DNA of 24,999 nt from Acidobacteriota bacterium (GTDB lineage Bacteria; Acidobacteriota; Vicinamibacteria; Vicinamibacterales; UBA8438): positions 1 through 24,999 of the forward strand of contig DQEK01000423.1 of assembly GCA_003533545.1 (NCBI GenBank). The letters run 5' to 3'. The position numbers were made by a program, and so were the translations under genes. Under the pieces are notes generated by a model, which was not told the origin of the DNA, did not search any database, and saw only the letters and a program-made list of their open reading frames with translations. Below, in pieces: positions 7,230-16,379 of the stretch. Within the stretch, counting starts at the first letter, position 1; every line of letters begins with the position of its first letter.

Positions 7230-8627
7230 TCATCCCAGGACGTCTCGGACGTCCGTGACCTCGCCGGCGAGGGCCGCGGCGGCGACCATCGCGGGGCTCA
7301 TCAGCAACGTGCGACCTGTCGGACTCCCTTGACGGCCCTTGAAGTTCCGGTTGGATGAAGACGCGCAGACCTGCTGCCCATCGAGTTTGTCTGGATTCAT
7401 CGCCAAACACATGGAGCAACCAGCGGCACGCCACTCGAACCCAGCATCGAGGAAAACCTGGTGGAGCCCCTCCTGCTCGGCCGCCGCCAGCACCGCTCGC
7501 GACCCGGGCACCACAAGCGCCTTCACGTGGGGCGCCACGCGTTGCCCCTTGGCGACACGTGCGGCTTCGCGTAGATCGGACAGCCTCGAGTTCGTACACG
7601 AACCAACGAAGGCAACGTCGATTTTCGTGCCCCTAATCGGCGCGCCCTCAGTCAACCCCATGAAGTCCAGCGCCTCGGCTACGGCACCATCTGCCCCGGC
7701 CGCACCAGTAGATGGAATCCGCCCGCTGACCCCAACTGACTGCCCGGGGTTGATGCCCCAAGTCACGCGCGGCTCGATCTCGGAGGCCGCAATCTCAACG
7801 ACATCGTCGTAGTCAGCATCGGCATCAGAGGCTACCGACCGCCACCAGGAAACTGCCCGATCAAATGCGTCCCCACTGGGTGAAAACGGACGACCGCGCA
7901 AGTAATCAAACGTCGTCTCGTCTGGATTGACATAGCCGATCCGAGCTCCACCCTCAATCGACATGTTGCAGACGGTCAACCGCTCTTCGATGCTCATCCG
8001 ATCGAGAGCAGTGCCACCGTACTCGTAGGCGTACCCGACACCGCCCTTCACGCCGAGCCGGTGAATGATCTCCAGCACGACATCCTTAGCGAACACCCCC
8101 CTGGCCAGCTCGCCGTTCACAGCGATGCGCCGCACCTTGAGCGGATCGAACGCCAGCGACTGCGATGCCAACACGTCTCGCACCTGGGAGGTGCCGATGC
8201 CAAAGGCCACGGCGCCAAGCGCACCATGCGTCGACGTGTGGCTATCACCGCAGGCGACCGTCATCCCAGGCTGGGTCAACCCGAGCTCTGGGCCGATAAC
8301 ATGGACGATCCCTTGCCGTTCACTGTCCAAATTCCAGAACGGGATGTCGTACTCTGCGCAGTTGCGTTCAAGTGCCGAGAGCATTTCCTCGGCTAGTGCA
8401 TCCTGAAATGGCCGAGCCTGGTCAAGCGTTGGAATGATGTGATCGGTCGTGGCGAAGGTCCGATCGGGAAAGGCCACGCCAACGCCTCGCGCCCGCAGCA
8501 TATCGAACGCTTGTGGAGTCGTGACTTCGTGAATCAGATGCAGCCCAATAAAGAGCTGCGTCTGTCCAGTCGGGAGTGCGCGAACCGCGTGAAGATCCCA
8601 GACCTTTTTGAGTAACGTTTTTCCCAT
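7230..8627 (-). CDS. leuC: 3-isopropylmalate dehydratase large subunit
   Basis: Large Fe-S subunit of isopropylmalate isomerase. The 465-residue length is standard. The [4Fe-4S] ligands are in place: Cys344 in GSCTNSR, and Cys404 and Cys407 in [13 protein letters not shown]. Further family motifs are [15 protein letters not shown] (125-139), [14 protein letters not shown] (143-156), [11 protein letters not shown] (195-205) and [13 protein letters not shown] (424-436). ATG at 8627 follows GGGGAG at short spacing (3 nt). The DUF4340 gene ends 79 bp upstream on the same strand, so read-through from the Gld-type operon is possible, although a separate promoter could fit in the gap. I saw no clear consensus promoter there. 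Confidence 0.96.
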   Translation of the reverse strand: MGKTLLKKVWDLHAVRALPTGQTQLFIGLHLIHEVTTPQAFDMLRARGVGVAFPDRTFATTDHIIPTLDQARPFQDALAEEMLSALERNCAEYDIPFWNLDSERQGIVHVIGPELGLTQPGMTVACGDSHTSTHGALGAVAFGIGTSQVRDVLASQSLAFDPLKVRRIAVNGELARGVFAKDVVLEIIHRLGVKGGVGYAYEYGGTALDRMSIEERLTVCNMSIEGGARIGYVNPDETTFDYLRGRPFSPSGDAFDRAVSWWRSVASDADADYDDVVEIAASEIEPRVTWGINPGQSVGVSGRIPSTGAAGADGAVAEALDFMGLTEGAPIRGTKIDVAFVGSCTNSRLSDLREAARVAKGQRVAPHVKALVVPGSRAVLAAAEQEGLHQVFLDAGFEWRAAGCSMCLAMNPDKLDGQQVCASSSNRNFKGRQGSPTGRTLLMSPAMVAAAALAGEVTDVRDVLG

Positions 8628-8706
8628 ACGCTCCCCAATGTAACAGAATGGTCCAGGCGACCACGGGCCGGTGGCAATTCGAAACTCTCTGGCGGCGACG
8701 GAAGGA

Positions 8707-10116
8707 CTACTGGACTGGCGGCTCGGCGGGTTCCTCGTCTTCGATCGCTTTCAACAACTCGTCCCGAGTCTTGTGCACCCGGTTGTAGCTCCCGGCGGAA
8801 ACCACGTAATACCAACTCGCAAAGCGAGTGGATAACTCCTCGGCACGTTGACGTCCGTCCTCGGTGCGCCGCTCCCATTGTGAGTGCAGGTCGGACGCCT
8901 CTTTGTTCTCGCGGTCAGCGTCGGTCCACTGTCCCTCAGGCTTGTTCTCGAAGTCGCGATTTGCCGGCTGGGGCGACTCGGGCAGCGCATCAGCATCGAA
9001 CTCCGCAGTGATAAGCACGTAGCGGTTTTCACCCGCCCCGGTGTCCTCGTCGTCACTAGTGTCGTCGCCGATAGCGATAGCATTACCGCTGCCATACAGA
9101 ATCTCGCCGAAACGCAGCGTATAGAGCACGCCCAGATCGGTGCGCACCAGCAATTCACCCTCGTTCGACAACATTTCACCTGATTGGGTCGGATAGAAAC
9201 CACGGGATTGCATGGTCTGCAAATCAGCTTGTGTGACGGTGCGGGCCTCGAACGCTTGGCGCAGATTTCCAGTCAGCCCCTCTGGCTTCGGGCGCACGCC
9301 AACAATCTCAAGTCCCATCAGCCCGCCGACCAACAGGTTCATCTGGACGTAGTCAACCTCCATGCCTGACGGCAGGTCGTCGGCGGTCCACGTGTCCCGC
9401 TCGACCCAGTCGACGGTGAACTGCCCGCCGCGCCGCACCCCGCCACTGCGCTCGTCGACCTGGTATTCGTTGAGCTCTACACGTTTCACGTCGTCACGCT
9501 CGACCCCAAGCAGATTCGTTTCGATCCAGTCATTGAACTGCGTCGATAGGCCAATATCAGTTCTCGCCGCATACACCCGGCTCTGATCTGGGACCCGCAC
9601 GAAGCGATAGCCGGGCCGCCCCTCGACTGGGTCGCCGATGATTAGATCGGCCAGTACCTGCTCACTGGCCCCCTTGAAGGTCACTCGGCGTCCCCGCCCC
9701 CGCAGCGTGCTCACGCCCTCATCGAGGGGGTCGATCACTCCGAACGATTCGTGGTCAGTTACATTCTCAGAGCGAAAGTCATCCTTGGTGATCGCGATGA
9801 TGCCAGCTGCGGTGTTGGCCAGTCGCTCTTCGCCATCGGCCGGGTAATCATGATGTGAAGGAATGGTCCAGAGCCCGTTTCGATTGGTTACTCTAAACGT
9901 CGCCGCGGCGGCGGTGTCCTCGTCGAACTCCACCACCTCAAGCGTCGTTGCGGAGTTGGGATCGGTGAACCCGCTTCCATCCTGATCAACGAAGAAGGTC
10001 TGCCCAACATCGAAGAACGCGTCTGGCTCCGCCCGGCGGGGAGTGGTCAACAGCGCCAGCACCACCAATACGATGGCCGCGCCACCAAACATCGAGGTCT
10101 TTTTTAGTTCGCTCAT
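8707..10116 (-). CDS. DUF4340 domain protein of Gld-type ABC operon
   Basis: A 469-residue protein with one N-terminal membrane segment (about residues 9-25) and a long soluble part containing repeated beta-rich modules ([44 protein letters not shown]), as in DUF4340 proteins. These are commonly encoded directly after GldF/GldG-type ABC genes, as here, with 44 bp to the permease gene. The C-terminal 80 residues are charged and include [15 protein letters not shown] low-complexity sequence. The likely location is periplasmic, anchored in the inner membrane. Function is unknown; it probably works with the adjoining transporter. ATG at 10116; a GGGGAAG sits about 15 nt upstream, farther than ideal. 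Confidence 0.8.
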   Translation of the reverse strand: MSELKKTSMFGGAAIVLVVLALLTTPRRAEPDAFFDVGQTFFVDQDGSGFTDPNSATTLEVVEFDEDTAAAATFRVTNRNGLWTIPSHHDYPADGEERLANTAAGIIAITKDDFRSENVTDHESFGVIDPLDEGVSTLRGRGRRVTFKGASEQVLADLIIGDPVEGRPGYRFVRVPDQSRVYAARTDIGLSTQFNDWIETNLLGVERDDVKRVELNEYQVDERSGGVRRGGQFTVDWVERDTWTADDLPSGMEVDYVQMNLLVGGLMGLEIVGVRPKPEGLTGNLRQAFEARTVTQADLQTMQSRGFYPTQSGEMLSNEGELLVRTDLGVLYTLRFGEILYGSGNAIAIGDDTSDDEDTGAGENRYVLITAEFDADALPESPQPANRDFENKPEGQWTDADRENKEASDLHSQWERRTEDGRQRAEELSTRFASWYYVVSAGSYNRVHKTRDELLKAIEDEEPAEPPVQ

Positions 10117-10160
10117 GAGTCGTATGCGTTGCTTCCCCGTGGGTATTTGCTGCCGTTAAG

Positions 10161-12887
10161 CTACTCTTTCAGCCGTCTGGCTGCAGCTGCAGCTTCGCGT
10201 TCCCGCCTCTGCCGACGCACCAGAATCATCACCCCCAGCGCGAACACTGGTATCGGAGGCAGCAGAATGGCGTTCATCTTGATGGTGCTTTGAATACGTC
10301 GAATCTGGGTCTCCATGCGCTCGAGACTAGCTCGAATCTGCGTGTCTTTTTCAGTCTGGATGTTCGCGGACAATACTTGCAAACGTCGATTCTCAACCTC
10401 TTCAAGGTTGCGTGCCATGATCTGCTTCGCTTGCGCGTCGATGTCGGTACGGTTCTGCACCTCCGCCACCCGCTCGTCCAGGCGAGACTGCGCGGTGGTC
10501 AATGCCTGCTCCGCTTCTTCCTCCGCCTGCTGTTCGTCAAGCGTCCGTTGCTCCACGAACTCAGCGGTCTGCGCCTCGACTCGCTCCAGCGTCCGGTGGC
10601 GAGCGCGCCGGCTACGAAGCTCGATGAACGAGTCATCCTCAACCAGCGCGTCCATGGCGTTCAGGAAAAAAGTAACGTTGTCGAAATTTAGGTTCGCAGG
10701 CCCCGTCTCGCGAATCTGAAAGAACTGCTCGCTGATAAAGTCAAGGTCGGCCACAAACACAAGATTCAGAGGCCCCTCTGTGACCCAGGGAGACTCACCG
10801 GCCACCTCCGGGTCCGACGAAGACGCCTCCGGATCGGACGGGGGCGTCTCGGGCGCAGGCTCACCGCCGGCGCGAACGTGAGCAGCTAGGACGAAGGTGT
10901 CCTCATCCTGCTGCCGCACCGGGTTGGGATTGATTTGCGGCCCGAAGAAACTCTGCTGTACCAACGTGAAGTAACCACTGTGTCCCGAGACAACGCCAGT
11001 ACGAAGCAACGGCTCGAACTCGACATCCGGGTCATCACCAGGCCCCAGAAACCCGGGGTACAGAAAAACTAATTCCTGCAGGTCCCTCGCCACGTTGGCG
11101 TCAGCATTGAATGTGTCGGGATTCTCGTTACCGCTGCCGAGAAAGACCACCTCGGAGGGCATGTATGACAGGTCGGGGTGCGGATTGTAACTATCCCAGA
11201 CAATCCGCGTAGGTTCCCAGTCGACCCCCAAGTCACTCACCCACTGCCTGACGTTGCCCCGCGGGCCCGGACGGGCCTGCCCCGGTGGATACGTGAACGG
11301 ATTGCCTTCGCCGACCCACTCCGTGGGCGCAAGAGTGGGATTCACGGCGGGCAGCGGGTCGACCAGAATCATGGCCGGCTTTCCCTGCCGGATGTATTCC
11401 GTGACGTTCGTCATCTGGTCAGTCTGCATTGATGACGGTAGGGCCACCAACAGTGCGTCGATGTCTGGCGGAACCGGGAACTCGGCGTTCACCTCGACCA
11501 CTTCGTACTGTTTCTGTAGCTCATTGACCACCGACCAGCGCGGCATTTGCTGATTGCCGGTGAGGTTTTGCCCGCCGAACACCTTAACCATCGTGTCGAC
11601 AACACCGACGCGCTTTCGCTCGGCGCCGGCGACCACCCTGATGGTACGCATAACCTCATACTCAGTCGGCAGACCGCGGTCGAAGAATGGAATCACCTGC
11701 TGGGCCGCCCCCGCAGTAAATGCCACCCCCAGGAACACTTCCACGATTTCAGAGCGCCCCCCGGATACGTCGCGCATCCCGCGCGGGAGAATGCCGAACT
11801 TTTCACGTGCATCCACGGCCGCGTCAGTAAATGACTCGGTGTCCTCGATCAACACTTCCACCTTGGCACCGGCCAGCGCATCGATCTCCTCGAGAATGCC
11901 AACAAGATTCGACCTAGCCTGTACGAACGGCTCCGGAACGGTCGGACTCAGAAATGCTTGAATGAAGACCGGCCGGTCGTCCGGTAGTTCTGCGAGCAAC
12001 CGACGAGTCTCCGCACTGACCGACGACAGTCGTTCGGCAGTCACGTCGAGACGCACGCTCGCGCGCAAAACTAGCGCGTTGGCCGCCACCAGTGCCACAA
12101 CAAGCGCGCCGGCGCGGATAGCGTGATGAGACCACATGGGCAGGCCATCGGCCTCTCTGGGCCAATGCCGGTGACTAACCACCAGCGTGTTCAGGTATAG
12201 GAAAAATCCGCCCACAGAAGCGAAAGCGCATACGCCAGCCAGCGTCAGTACGCCTTTCGAAAAATCCCAAAACGAGCTAAACACGCTGAGCGCGGCCACG
12301 GCCCGCCCCGCATCGACACTGAACGATCCGATGACGGTGTCAACGAAGATCGCCGCACCGCAGAACACCGCACCCAAAATGAACGCCACGGTTATGTTGG
12401 CCGTCAGCAGCGAGGCCAGCATCCCGACAGGGATCAGCGCCGCGCCGACGAGCCAGAACCCCACGTAGTTACCGAACATCAGTCCCAAATCAGGGCTTCC
12501 CAAGAAAAACAGCACGAGGACGTGGCTAAGTGACAGGACAAGTGACGCCGTGTAGATTCCGACCGTGGCGAGGTACTTGCCCAGCACCACCTCAAGATCC
12601 GTCGCCGGCAGTGTGAAGAGAAGTTCGGCAGTGCCAAGTCGCCGTTCCTCGGCCCACACAGACATCGTGAGGGCCGGAATAAACAAAAGCAGCAGAAACG
12701 GAAACACCTGGTTGAGTTGATCGAGATTGGCCAGGTTGTCGAGGAAAAACCGGTCCTGCCAAAAAGCGGCGGCCGCGCTCAAGAAGATAAACAGCGTAAT
12801 GAACACGTACCCGGACGGGCTGCTGAAGTAAAGCCGCAAGTCGCGCTTGGCCAGCGCCCGTACGATCGCAAAGTTAACGTTGCCCAT
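10161..12887 (-). CDS. ABC-2 permease fused to GldG-like domain (GldF-GldG fusion)
   Basis: A 908-residue fusion. Residues 1-240 form an ABC-2 type permease with about six membrane segments (roughly 27-43, 62-78, 104-129, 140-161, 168-187, 212-236) and the conserved EERRLGTAELLFTLPATD (80-97). A seventh segment at about 257-275 opens a GldG-like extracytoplasmic region (RPVFIQAFLSPTVPEPF). An acidic Pro/Ser-rich linker lies at about 667-702. A Glu/Gln/Arg-rich coiled coil spans about 756-866, followed by a last membrane segment near 872-895 and a basic tail. GldF and GldG are separate proteins in gliding Bacteroidetes; single-chain fusions occur elsewhere. With the ATPase 20 bp upstream and the DUF4340 gene downstream it forms a complete exporter set. 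The substrate is unknown. Confidence 0.88.
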   Translation of the reverse strand: MGNVNFAIVRALAKRDLRLYFSSPSGYVFITLFIFLSAAAAFWQDRFFLDNLANLDQLNQVFPFLLLLFIPALTMSVWAEERRLGTAELLFTLPATDLEVVLGKYLATVGIYTASLVLSLSHVLVLFFLGSPDLGLMFGNYVGFWLVGAALIPVGMLASLLTANITVAFILGAVFCGAAIFVDTVIGSFSVDAGRAVAALSVFSSFWDFSKGVLTLAGVCAFASVGGFFLYLNTLVVSHRHWPREADGLPMWSHHAIRAGALVVALVAANALVLRASVRLDVTAERLSSVSAETRRLLAELPDDRPVFIQAFLSPTVPEPFVQARSNLVGILEEIDALAGAKVEVLIEDTESFTDAAVDAREKFGILPRGMRDVSGGRSEIVEVFLGVAFTAGAAQQVIPFFDRGLPTEYEVMRTIRVVAGAERKRVGVVDTMVKVFGGQNLTGNQQMPRWSVVNELQKQYEVVEVNAEFPVPPDIDALLVALPSSMQTDQMTNVTEYIRQGKPAMILVDPLPAVNPTLAPTEWVGEGNPFTYPPGQARPGPRGNVRQWVSDLGVDWEPTRIVWDSYNPHPDLSYMPSEVVFLGSGNENPDTFNADANVARDLQELVFLYPGFLGPGDDPDVEFEPLLRTGVVSGHSGYFTLVQQSFFGPQINPNPVRQQDEDTFVLAAHVRAGGEPAPETPPSDPEASSSDPEVAGESPWVTEGPLNLVFVADLDFISEQFFQIRETGPANLNFDNVTFFLNAMDALVEDDSFIELRSRRARHRTLERVEAQTAEFVEQRTLDEQQAEEEAEQALTTAQSRLDERVAEVQNRTDIDAQAKQIMARNLEEVENRRLQVLSANIQTEKDTQIRASLERMETQIRRIQSTIKMNAILLPPIPVFALGVMILVRRQRREREAAAAARRLKE

Positions 12888-12907
12888 GGTCGGCTTCTCG
12901 TTTCCCG

Positions 12908-13771
12908 TCAGGCCGGCGGTAGAACGTCGCCAGAGATTTCCGATGCCTTTCCGATGCTCGCATTGGCTGGCCGCCCACCCGTAAGACGGTAGAACGGCTC
13001 CTCCAGTGATCCGTTTTCTTCAAGGTCGACGCGCGGCCCATCGAAAAGTAGCCGGCCGTTGTGAATCAGTAGCACCCGGTCAGCAACGGCTTCCACTTCC
13101 TGTAGGATATGTGTGGAAATCAGCACAGTCTTGGTTCGCCCAAGTCGCTGGATGTTTTCGCGAAACTGCTTAATTTGGTTCGGATCGAGCCCCGCGGTCG
13201 GCTCGTCCATAATTAGCACCTCGGGATCGTGTAGCAACGCTTGCGCTAGTCCAACCCGCTGTTTGTATCCCTTCGAAAGCTTACCGATCGGCTTCTCAAG
13301 CACCAGTTCGAGTGCGCAAATTTCGACCACCTGGTCGATCCGGCGTTTCAAAATTCCCGTTGCGAGTTCGCGCGCTTCACCGAAGAACCGCAGTAGCTCA
13401 AGCGGAGTCATGTCCGGATAGAGTGGGCCACTCTCCGGTAGATAGCCGAGCCGCTTCGACGCTTGAATACGGTCGTCACGAACATCGAACCCGGCGATCA
13501 CAGCGCGGCCAGCGCTCGGAGCCAGGAAGCCCGTCAGCATGCGCATAAGCGTGGTCTTCCCGGCTCCATTCGGGCCGAGAAACGCAACGATCTGACCCTG
13601 GGGAATCGAGAACGACGCATCGTGCACCGCCACAAACGGCCCGTAATACTTGCTTAGCCCGCGAGCCTCGATCATCGGGGCCTGACCTAACGGCACGAAA
13701 TCGGACTCGGCCGGCTGATGCGAAATAACTTCGGTCTTTTGCTCCACCTCAGATTCCTGTTCCGGTAACAA
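12908..13771 (-). CDS. GldA-like ABC transporter ATP-binding protein
   Basis: The nucleotide-binding subunit for the adjoining fused permease. Visible motifs, numbered from the TTG at 13771, are Walker A GPNGAGKT (66-73), Q-loop-position YLPESGPLY (Glu where many have Gln), signature LSKGYKQR (165-172), Walker B VLIMDE (185-190), D-loop GLDP and switch His221. The ABC fold starts at residue 33 (MIEARGLSKYYG), where ATG 13675 is a plausible start. The TTG at 13771 would add a hydrophilic 32-residue extension and its AGGGA lies too close. I list the longest frame, but the true start may be 13675. It begins the minus-strand operon ATPase, permease-GldG, DUF4340. Confidence 0.9.
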   Translation of the reverse strand: MLPEQESEVEQKTEVISHQPAESDFVPLGQAPMIEARGLSKYYGPFVAVHDASFSIPQGQIVAFLGPNGAGKTTLMRMLTGFLAPSAGRAVIAGFDVRDDRIQASKRLGYLPESGPLYPDMTPLELLRFFGEARELATGILKRRIDQVVEICALELVLEKPIGKLSKGYKQRVGLAQALLHDPEVLIMDEPTAGLDPNQIKQFRENIQRLGRTKTVLISTHILQEVEAVADRVLLIHNGRLLFDGPRVDLEENGSLEEPFYRLTGGRPANASIGKASEISGDVLPPA

Positions 13772-14023
13772 TCCCTACTTTAAGACACCCCAAAACCCGA
13801 GCGGCCGGTTGGTCTCGACAGGACCCGGCCAATCTCCAACGCTGGGGCAGAAACCGCGCCTCCCGAGCCAACGGTCGAAACCCGCACTCGAAAGCGCCCT
13901 CACCGCACGACGAGACGAACACAGAGCATAGCGAAACATCCCGAAATTCATCAAGTGTCCAGTAACGACGCGTGGAAGCCACGTGCTACCATCCGTGGCC
14001 TTCACCCCCAGCACGGAACAGAT
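13772..14023. other. Intergenic region between divergent ABC ATPase and crcB genes
   Basis: About 250 bp that must hold promoters for both the ABC operon (-) and crcB (+). I see no gene. An imperfect hairpin lies at 13803-13830 (GGCCG, bulge, GGTC, 7-nt loop, GACC, CGGCC), and a short perfect one at 13971-13983 (CGTGG AAG CCACG), just before crcB. There is no T-run after either. I looked for a fluoride riboswitch before crcB and did not recognise its conserved core. Confidence 0.5.
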
Positions 14024-14398
14024 ATGACACAGGTGCTCTTCGTCGGCGTGGGCGGCTTTCTCGGGTCGGTGGCCCGCTACCTGTTGGTCGGGTTACTACA
14101 ACCGTCGACGGGGGTGTCGTTCCCGGTTGGCACGCTCGCTGTCAACGTCCTCGGGTGCGTTGCCATCGGCGGGATCTCCGAACTGCTGGAGACCCAGCCG
14201 GCCCTCACCCCAGAGACCCAAGCTTTCCTCGTCATCGGACTCCTAGGCGGTTTCACCACGTTTTCCGCGTTCGGCAACGAAACACTCAATTTGTTCAGGC
14301 AAGGATCGATGCTGGCGGTCGCCAACGTGGTGGCCAACGTGGTGCTGGCCATCGGGGGTGTCTGGGTCGGCCGGTCCATCGCGCACCTCTTTACCTAA
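14024..14398 (+). CDS. crcB: CrcB/Fluc-type fluoride channel
   Basis: A small dimeric membrane channel that exports fluoride. The frame opens upstream at 13955, but ATG 14024 (residue 24 of that frame) starts the family's standard N-terminus and gives 124 residues, the usual size. Four hydrophobic helices are evident. Diagnostic motifs are GGFLGSVARYL near the N-terminus, GTLAVNVLGC in helix 2 and GLLGGFTTFSAFGNET in helix 3, which carries the pore Phe and polar track residues. A weak GGA lies 6 nt upstream. It is the first plus-strand gene of the 14-18 kb block, and DUF885 starts 93 bp later. Confidence 0.94.
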   Translation: MTQVLFVGVGGFLGSVARYLLVGLLQPSTGVSFPVGTLAVNVLGCVAIGGISELLETQPALTPETQAFLVIGLLGGFTTFSAFGNETLNLFRQGSMLAVANVVANVVLAIGGVWVGRSIAHLFT

Positions 14399-14491
14399 TC
14401 ACTTGTCGCTGGTCCGGACAACGAGCTACTACAGGCGTCGCCGGCGGGCTCTGCTGGTAAGCTTCGGGACCATGGGCAACGGGTTGGGCCT

Positions 14492-15805
14492 GTGAGTGGG
14501 TCGCAAGCTGCGCGGCGCTTGGCCGCAGTATTGGCGATGATCGCAGCACTGGCGGTGATGATGGCGCGGGCGCAGCCCGAAGTCACAATGAACACGCTCG
14601 CTGAGCGCTACGTGAAACTCGTCCTGTCGATGGGCCCGCATGACCCCGATTACGTAGATGCCTACTACGGTCCGGCGCGCTGGCGCAGCGCGGCAGATTC
14701 CCAGGCGCGGTCCCTCAGCCAGATCAGGCACGACGTCGACCTACTACTCGGGGACCTAGGACGAACTCCGATCGTACCCAGTGACGACGAGCTACCTCGG
14801 TTGCGGCACGAGTACCTGCGACAACAACTCGAAGCCTTGCGGGCACGGCTGCGAATGTTGGAGGGCCACACGCTGACATTCGACGAGGAATCGCGAGCGC
14901 TCTACGACGCCGTGGCACCGACCCATCCGGAATCGTATTTTCAAGACACGCTCGCCGAGCTCGAACGCGTGCTCCCCGGGGACGGCTCCCTGACCAGCCG
15001 GTATGGTGTGTTCCGCAGCGAGTTCGTCATCCCACCGGACCGACTAGACCGAGTGTTCACAGCAGCCATTACCGAATGCCGGCAACGAACGCTGGCGCAC
15101 GTCGAACTGCCAGCAAACGAGAGCTTCACCGTCGAGTATGTCACCGACAAATCGTGGAGCGGGTACAACTGGTACCGGGGTGATTTCACGAGTCTCATCC
15201 AGGTCAACACCGACCTTCCCATCTACATCGATCGAGCAATCGACCTGGCCTGCCACGAGGGCTACCCCGGACATCACGTCTACAACGTGCTGCTCGAGCA
15301 ACACCTTGTGCGCGACCGGGGGTGGCCAGAATTCTCCGTGTATGCCCTCTTCTCGCCGCAGTCGCTAATTGCGGAAGGCACCGCGAACTACGGAATTGAC
15401 GTGGCTTTTCCAGCCGGGGATCGGTCGGCCTTCGAACGGAACGTGCTATTTCCAGCGGCCGCACTTGATGGCTCGCGGGTCGAGGAGTACTACGCAGTAC
15501 AGTCGCTCGTGACCCAACTCGACTACGCGGGCAACGAAGCAGCGCGCCGCTACCTAAACGGCACAATGGACCGCGTGTCCACCGCCGACTGGCTGACACG
15601 CTACGCCATGATGACGCCCGAGCGCGCCGAACAGCGAGTGCGGTTCTTCGATCAGTACCGGAGCTACGTGATCAACTACAACTTGGGGAAAGACCTCGTC
15701 GCGTCGTTCGTCGAACGTCGCGGTGGCCGCCAGGGTGCTAACCGTTGGGACACCTTTCTCGAACTTCTGGCGTCACCCCGGCTACCATCGGGGCTCGGGC
15801 AATAG
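14492..15805 (+). CDS. Exported DUF885 family protein (putative metallopeptidase-like)
   Basis: 437 residues from GTG 14492. The N-terminus is a signal peptide: a short Arg-containing stretch, then a hydrophobic run to about residue 26 with the likely cut after ARA. The DUF885 hallmark HEGYPGHH occupies residues 255-262, and the downstream acidic motif LIAEGTANYG places Glu295 about 40 residues later. Together these resemble a zinc-peptidase-like site with His, Glu and distant Glu. DUF885 proteins are often about 550-600 residues, so this is a shorter member. Predicted periplasmic. The 3' end lies 29 bp before the cupin start, which suggests cotranscription. Substrate unknown. Confidence 0.85.
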   Translation: MSGSQAARRLAAVLAMIAALAVMMARAQPEVTMNTLAERYVKLVLSMGPHDPDYVDAYYGPARWRSAADSQARSLSQIRHDVDLLLGDLGRTPIVPSDDELPRLRHEYLRQQLEALRARLRMLEGHTLTFDEESRALYDAVAPTHPESYFQDTLAELERVLPGDGSLTSRYGVFRSEFVIPPDRLDRVFTAAITECRQRTLAHVELPANESFTVEYVTDKSWSGYNWYRGDFTSLIQVNTDLPIYIDRAIDLACHEGYPGHHVYNVLLEQHLVRDRGWPEFSVYALFSPQSLIAEGTANYGIDVAFPAGDRSAFERNVLFPAAALDGSRVEEYYAVQSLVTQLDYAGNEAARRYLNGTMDRVSTADWLTRYAMMTPERAEQRVRFFDQYRSYVINYNLGKDLVASFVERRGGRQGANRWDTFLELLASPRLPSGLGQ

Positions 15806-15834
15806 CTGACGGCCGGAAAGCAACAGGAGACATC

Positions 15835-16296
15835 GTGAAGACGACGCGACTCGGCAGGCCTGGAATCATGTTGGTGTTAAGCATGCTCACAAGCGCGGCC
15901 CCGGCCGTTGCACAAGAAGACTCGTCGCAAGAACCGCTCGTCGTGAACTGGAGAACAGTCGAGTGGGGACCGCCATCCGATCGCGACGGATTCCCCGCTG
16001 GCTTGCGTAACGCGCCACTCGCGACGGATCCTCAAACCGGTGGACCGACCTACCTCGCCCGATTCCCTGCAGGCAGTCGGTTCGAGATGCACTGGCACAC
16101 CCACACCGAAACGGCGGTCGTCATGGAAGGCTCCGTCGACATCGTCCTCAACGGCACCCGACACACCGCTACCGAAGGCAGCTACATCATCATCCCGGGC
16201 AGGGCGCATCACGAATGGATCGTGCCGGATAGCACCGACGTCGTCCTGCTTGCTCGCCGGGACGGACCCGCCGATTTTCACTTCGTAGAACCGTAG
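15835..16296 (+). CDS. Exported single-domain cupin protein
   Basis: The open frame reaches back into the DUF885 gene, but GTG at 15835 is preceded by AGGAG and yields a clean signal peptide (MKTTRLGRPGIMLVLSMLTS, then AAPAVAQ with cleavage near Gln27). The mature part is one cupin domain of about 120 residues. Cupin motif 1 is exact: Gly80, His86, His88, Glu92 and Gly99 within PAGSRFEMHWHTHTETAVVM. Motif 2 is visible as GSYIIIPGRAHHEW (115-128) with His125/126. A divalent-metal site is therefore likely. The enzyme activity, if any, is not recognisable; small secreted cupins of this kind are usually annotated only as cupin domain proteins. Confidence 0.85.
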   Translation: MKTTRLGRPGIMLVLSMLTSAAPAVAQEDSSQEPLVVNWRTVEWGPPSDRDGFPAGLRNAPLATDPQTGGPTYLARFPAGSRFEMHWHTHTETAVVMEGSVDIVLNGTRHTATEGSYIIIPGRAHHEWIVPDSTDVVLLARRDGPADFHFVEP

Positions 16297-16379
16297 CGGG
16301 GGCCAGAATCGTGCGTTCCGCGCGGTCGCGCGGCTGGAGTATACTCCCCGGAAGTCCCCCGGGTAGAGGAGTTCTCAGC

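Noticed and set aside
13772..14023. Fluoride riboswitch before crcB
   Set aside because: The position is right, but I could not find the conserved core or its pseudoknot partner, only generic GC hairpins. A covariance-model search would settle it.
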